Source: Candidatus Gastranaerophilales bacterium (GTDB taxonomy: Bacteria; Cyanobacteriota; Vampirovibrionia; Gastranaerophilales; Gastranaerophilaceae). From it: a stretch of 5,968 bases of DNA. The stretch's first letter is position 1. Each line of letters starts with the position of its first letter. Location of the stretch: contig CANQLK010000116.1 of assembly GCA_947624665.1 (NCBI GenBank), forward strand, positions 1-5,968, in the 5' to 3' direction. The notes below the pieces were generated by a model. The model searched no databases and was not told where the DNA came from. It worked only from the letters and a program-made list of their open reading frames with translations. The position numbers and the translations under genes are program-made. Below are positions 5,906 through 5,968 of this stretch, piece after piece.

Positions 5906-5929
5906 GCAATTTCAAGACAGCGAAATTGC
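5906..5929. repeat. inverted repeat at the left end of repeat copy 2
   Basis: GCAATTTC (5906-5913) and GAAATTGC (5922-5929) form a perfect 8-bp inverted repeat with an 8-base loop. The right arm lies inside repeat copy 2; copy 1 has the same right arm (5820-5827) but no matching left arm before it. A folded RNA or a recombination end are both possible; neither can be shown here. Confidence 0.5.
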
Positions 5930-5968
5930 GGACGGACGAAGTCCGGTAAGCGAGGTCGGAAGCGAGTA
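5919..5968. repeat. 50-bp direct repeat, copy 2, reaching the window end
   Basis: Second exact copy of 5817-5866, including its hairpin (5933-5945). It runs to the last base of the window, so its true length and the number of copies beyond are unknown. If the array goes on, the unit would be 102 bp. Confidence 0.9.

Larger units (their letters stand above)
5574..5968. other. gene-free region upstream of the 325-residue gene
   Basis: No credible gene is seen in these 395 bases. The first part (5574-5760) is AT-rich and must hold the promoter of the gene starting at 5573. The closest -10-like hexamer on the minus strand is TAGAAT at 5603-5598, with only a poor TGCAAA 17 bases upstream, so no firm promoter call is made. 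An inverted repeat lies at 5653-5672. From about 5815 the base composition changes sharply, to about 57 percent G+C, with a 50-bp direct repeat. The only open frames across that part come from the repeat itself. Confidence 0.7.

Noticed and set aside
5688..5915. Minus-strand open frame of 75 codons through the GC-rich repeat
   Set aside because: It starts with a non-ATG codon without a Shine-Dalgarno, its protein is low-complexity Arg/Ser-rich, and the frame is open mainly because the repeat lacks stops on that strand. It runs into AT-rich DNA with no sign of coding.
5817..5968. CRISPR array
   Set aside because: Only two copies are visible, the shared sequence (50 bp) is long for a CRISPR repeat, the repeat contains internal sub-motifs, and no cas gene is present.

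Overview
The window looks like a piece of an AT-rich bacterial chromosome, probably from the gut-associated Melainabacteria (Gastranaerophilales). This placement is an inference. It rests on the AT-rich coding style, an LL-diaminopimelate aminotransferase of the kind shared with cyanobacteria, a two-subunit iron-sulfur serine dehydratase, and a protein beginning MGLAASQARFL, a start I recall, without being able to verify it, from hypothetical proteins of that group. TGA is used as a normal stop (end of sdaAB), so the genetic code is the standard bacterial one.

Layout. From 394 leftwards runs the N-terminal part of a glutamate synthase small subunit (minus strand, cut by the window edge). It is divergent from dapL (plus strand, 495-1673) across a 100-bp intergenic region holding two candidate -10 boxes. 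dapL converges on a minus-strand operon read in the order sdaAB (3598-2930), sdaAA (2928-2047), then an unrecognised 106-residue protein (2036-1716). The operon has a clear promoter placed so close to the sdaAB start codon that the mRNA should be almost leaderless. A strong intrinsic terminator at 3653-3676 separates it from a second minus-strand pair: a cysteine-free 325-residue protein with helical ends (5573-4596), then a Gly/Ser-rich 267-residue protein (4554-3751). The last 395 bp hold no credible gene. They carry a perfect inverted repeat and, at the very end, a GC-rich island in which a 50-bp sequence occurs twice, 102 bp apart.

How the genes fit together. The first half is amino-acid and nitrogen metabolism: glutamate synthase makes glutamate, DapL uses glutamate as amino donor to make LL-diaminopimelate for lysine and peptidoglycan, and SdaAA/SdaAB deaminate serine to pyruvate and ammonia. 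The second half is uncharacterised. The pair at 3751-5573 has features that would suit a non-Sec-exported or assembled structure (helical ends around a variable centre, no cysteine, then a Gly-rich hydrophobic partner), but no function can be assigned from sequence alone. The best candidates for something undescribed are this pair, the third gene of the serine dehydratase operon, and the terminal GC-rich repeat.
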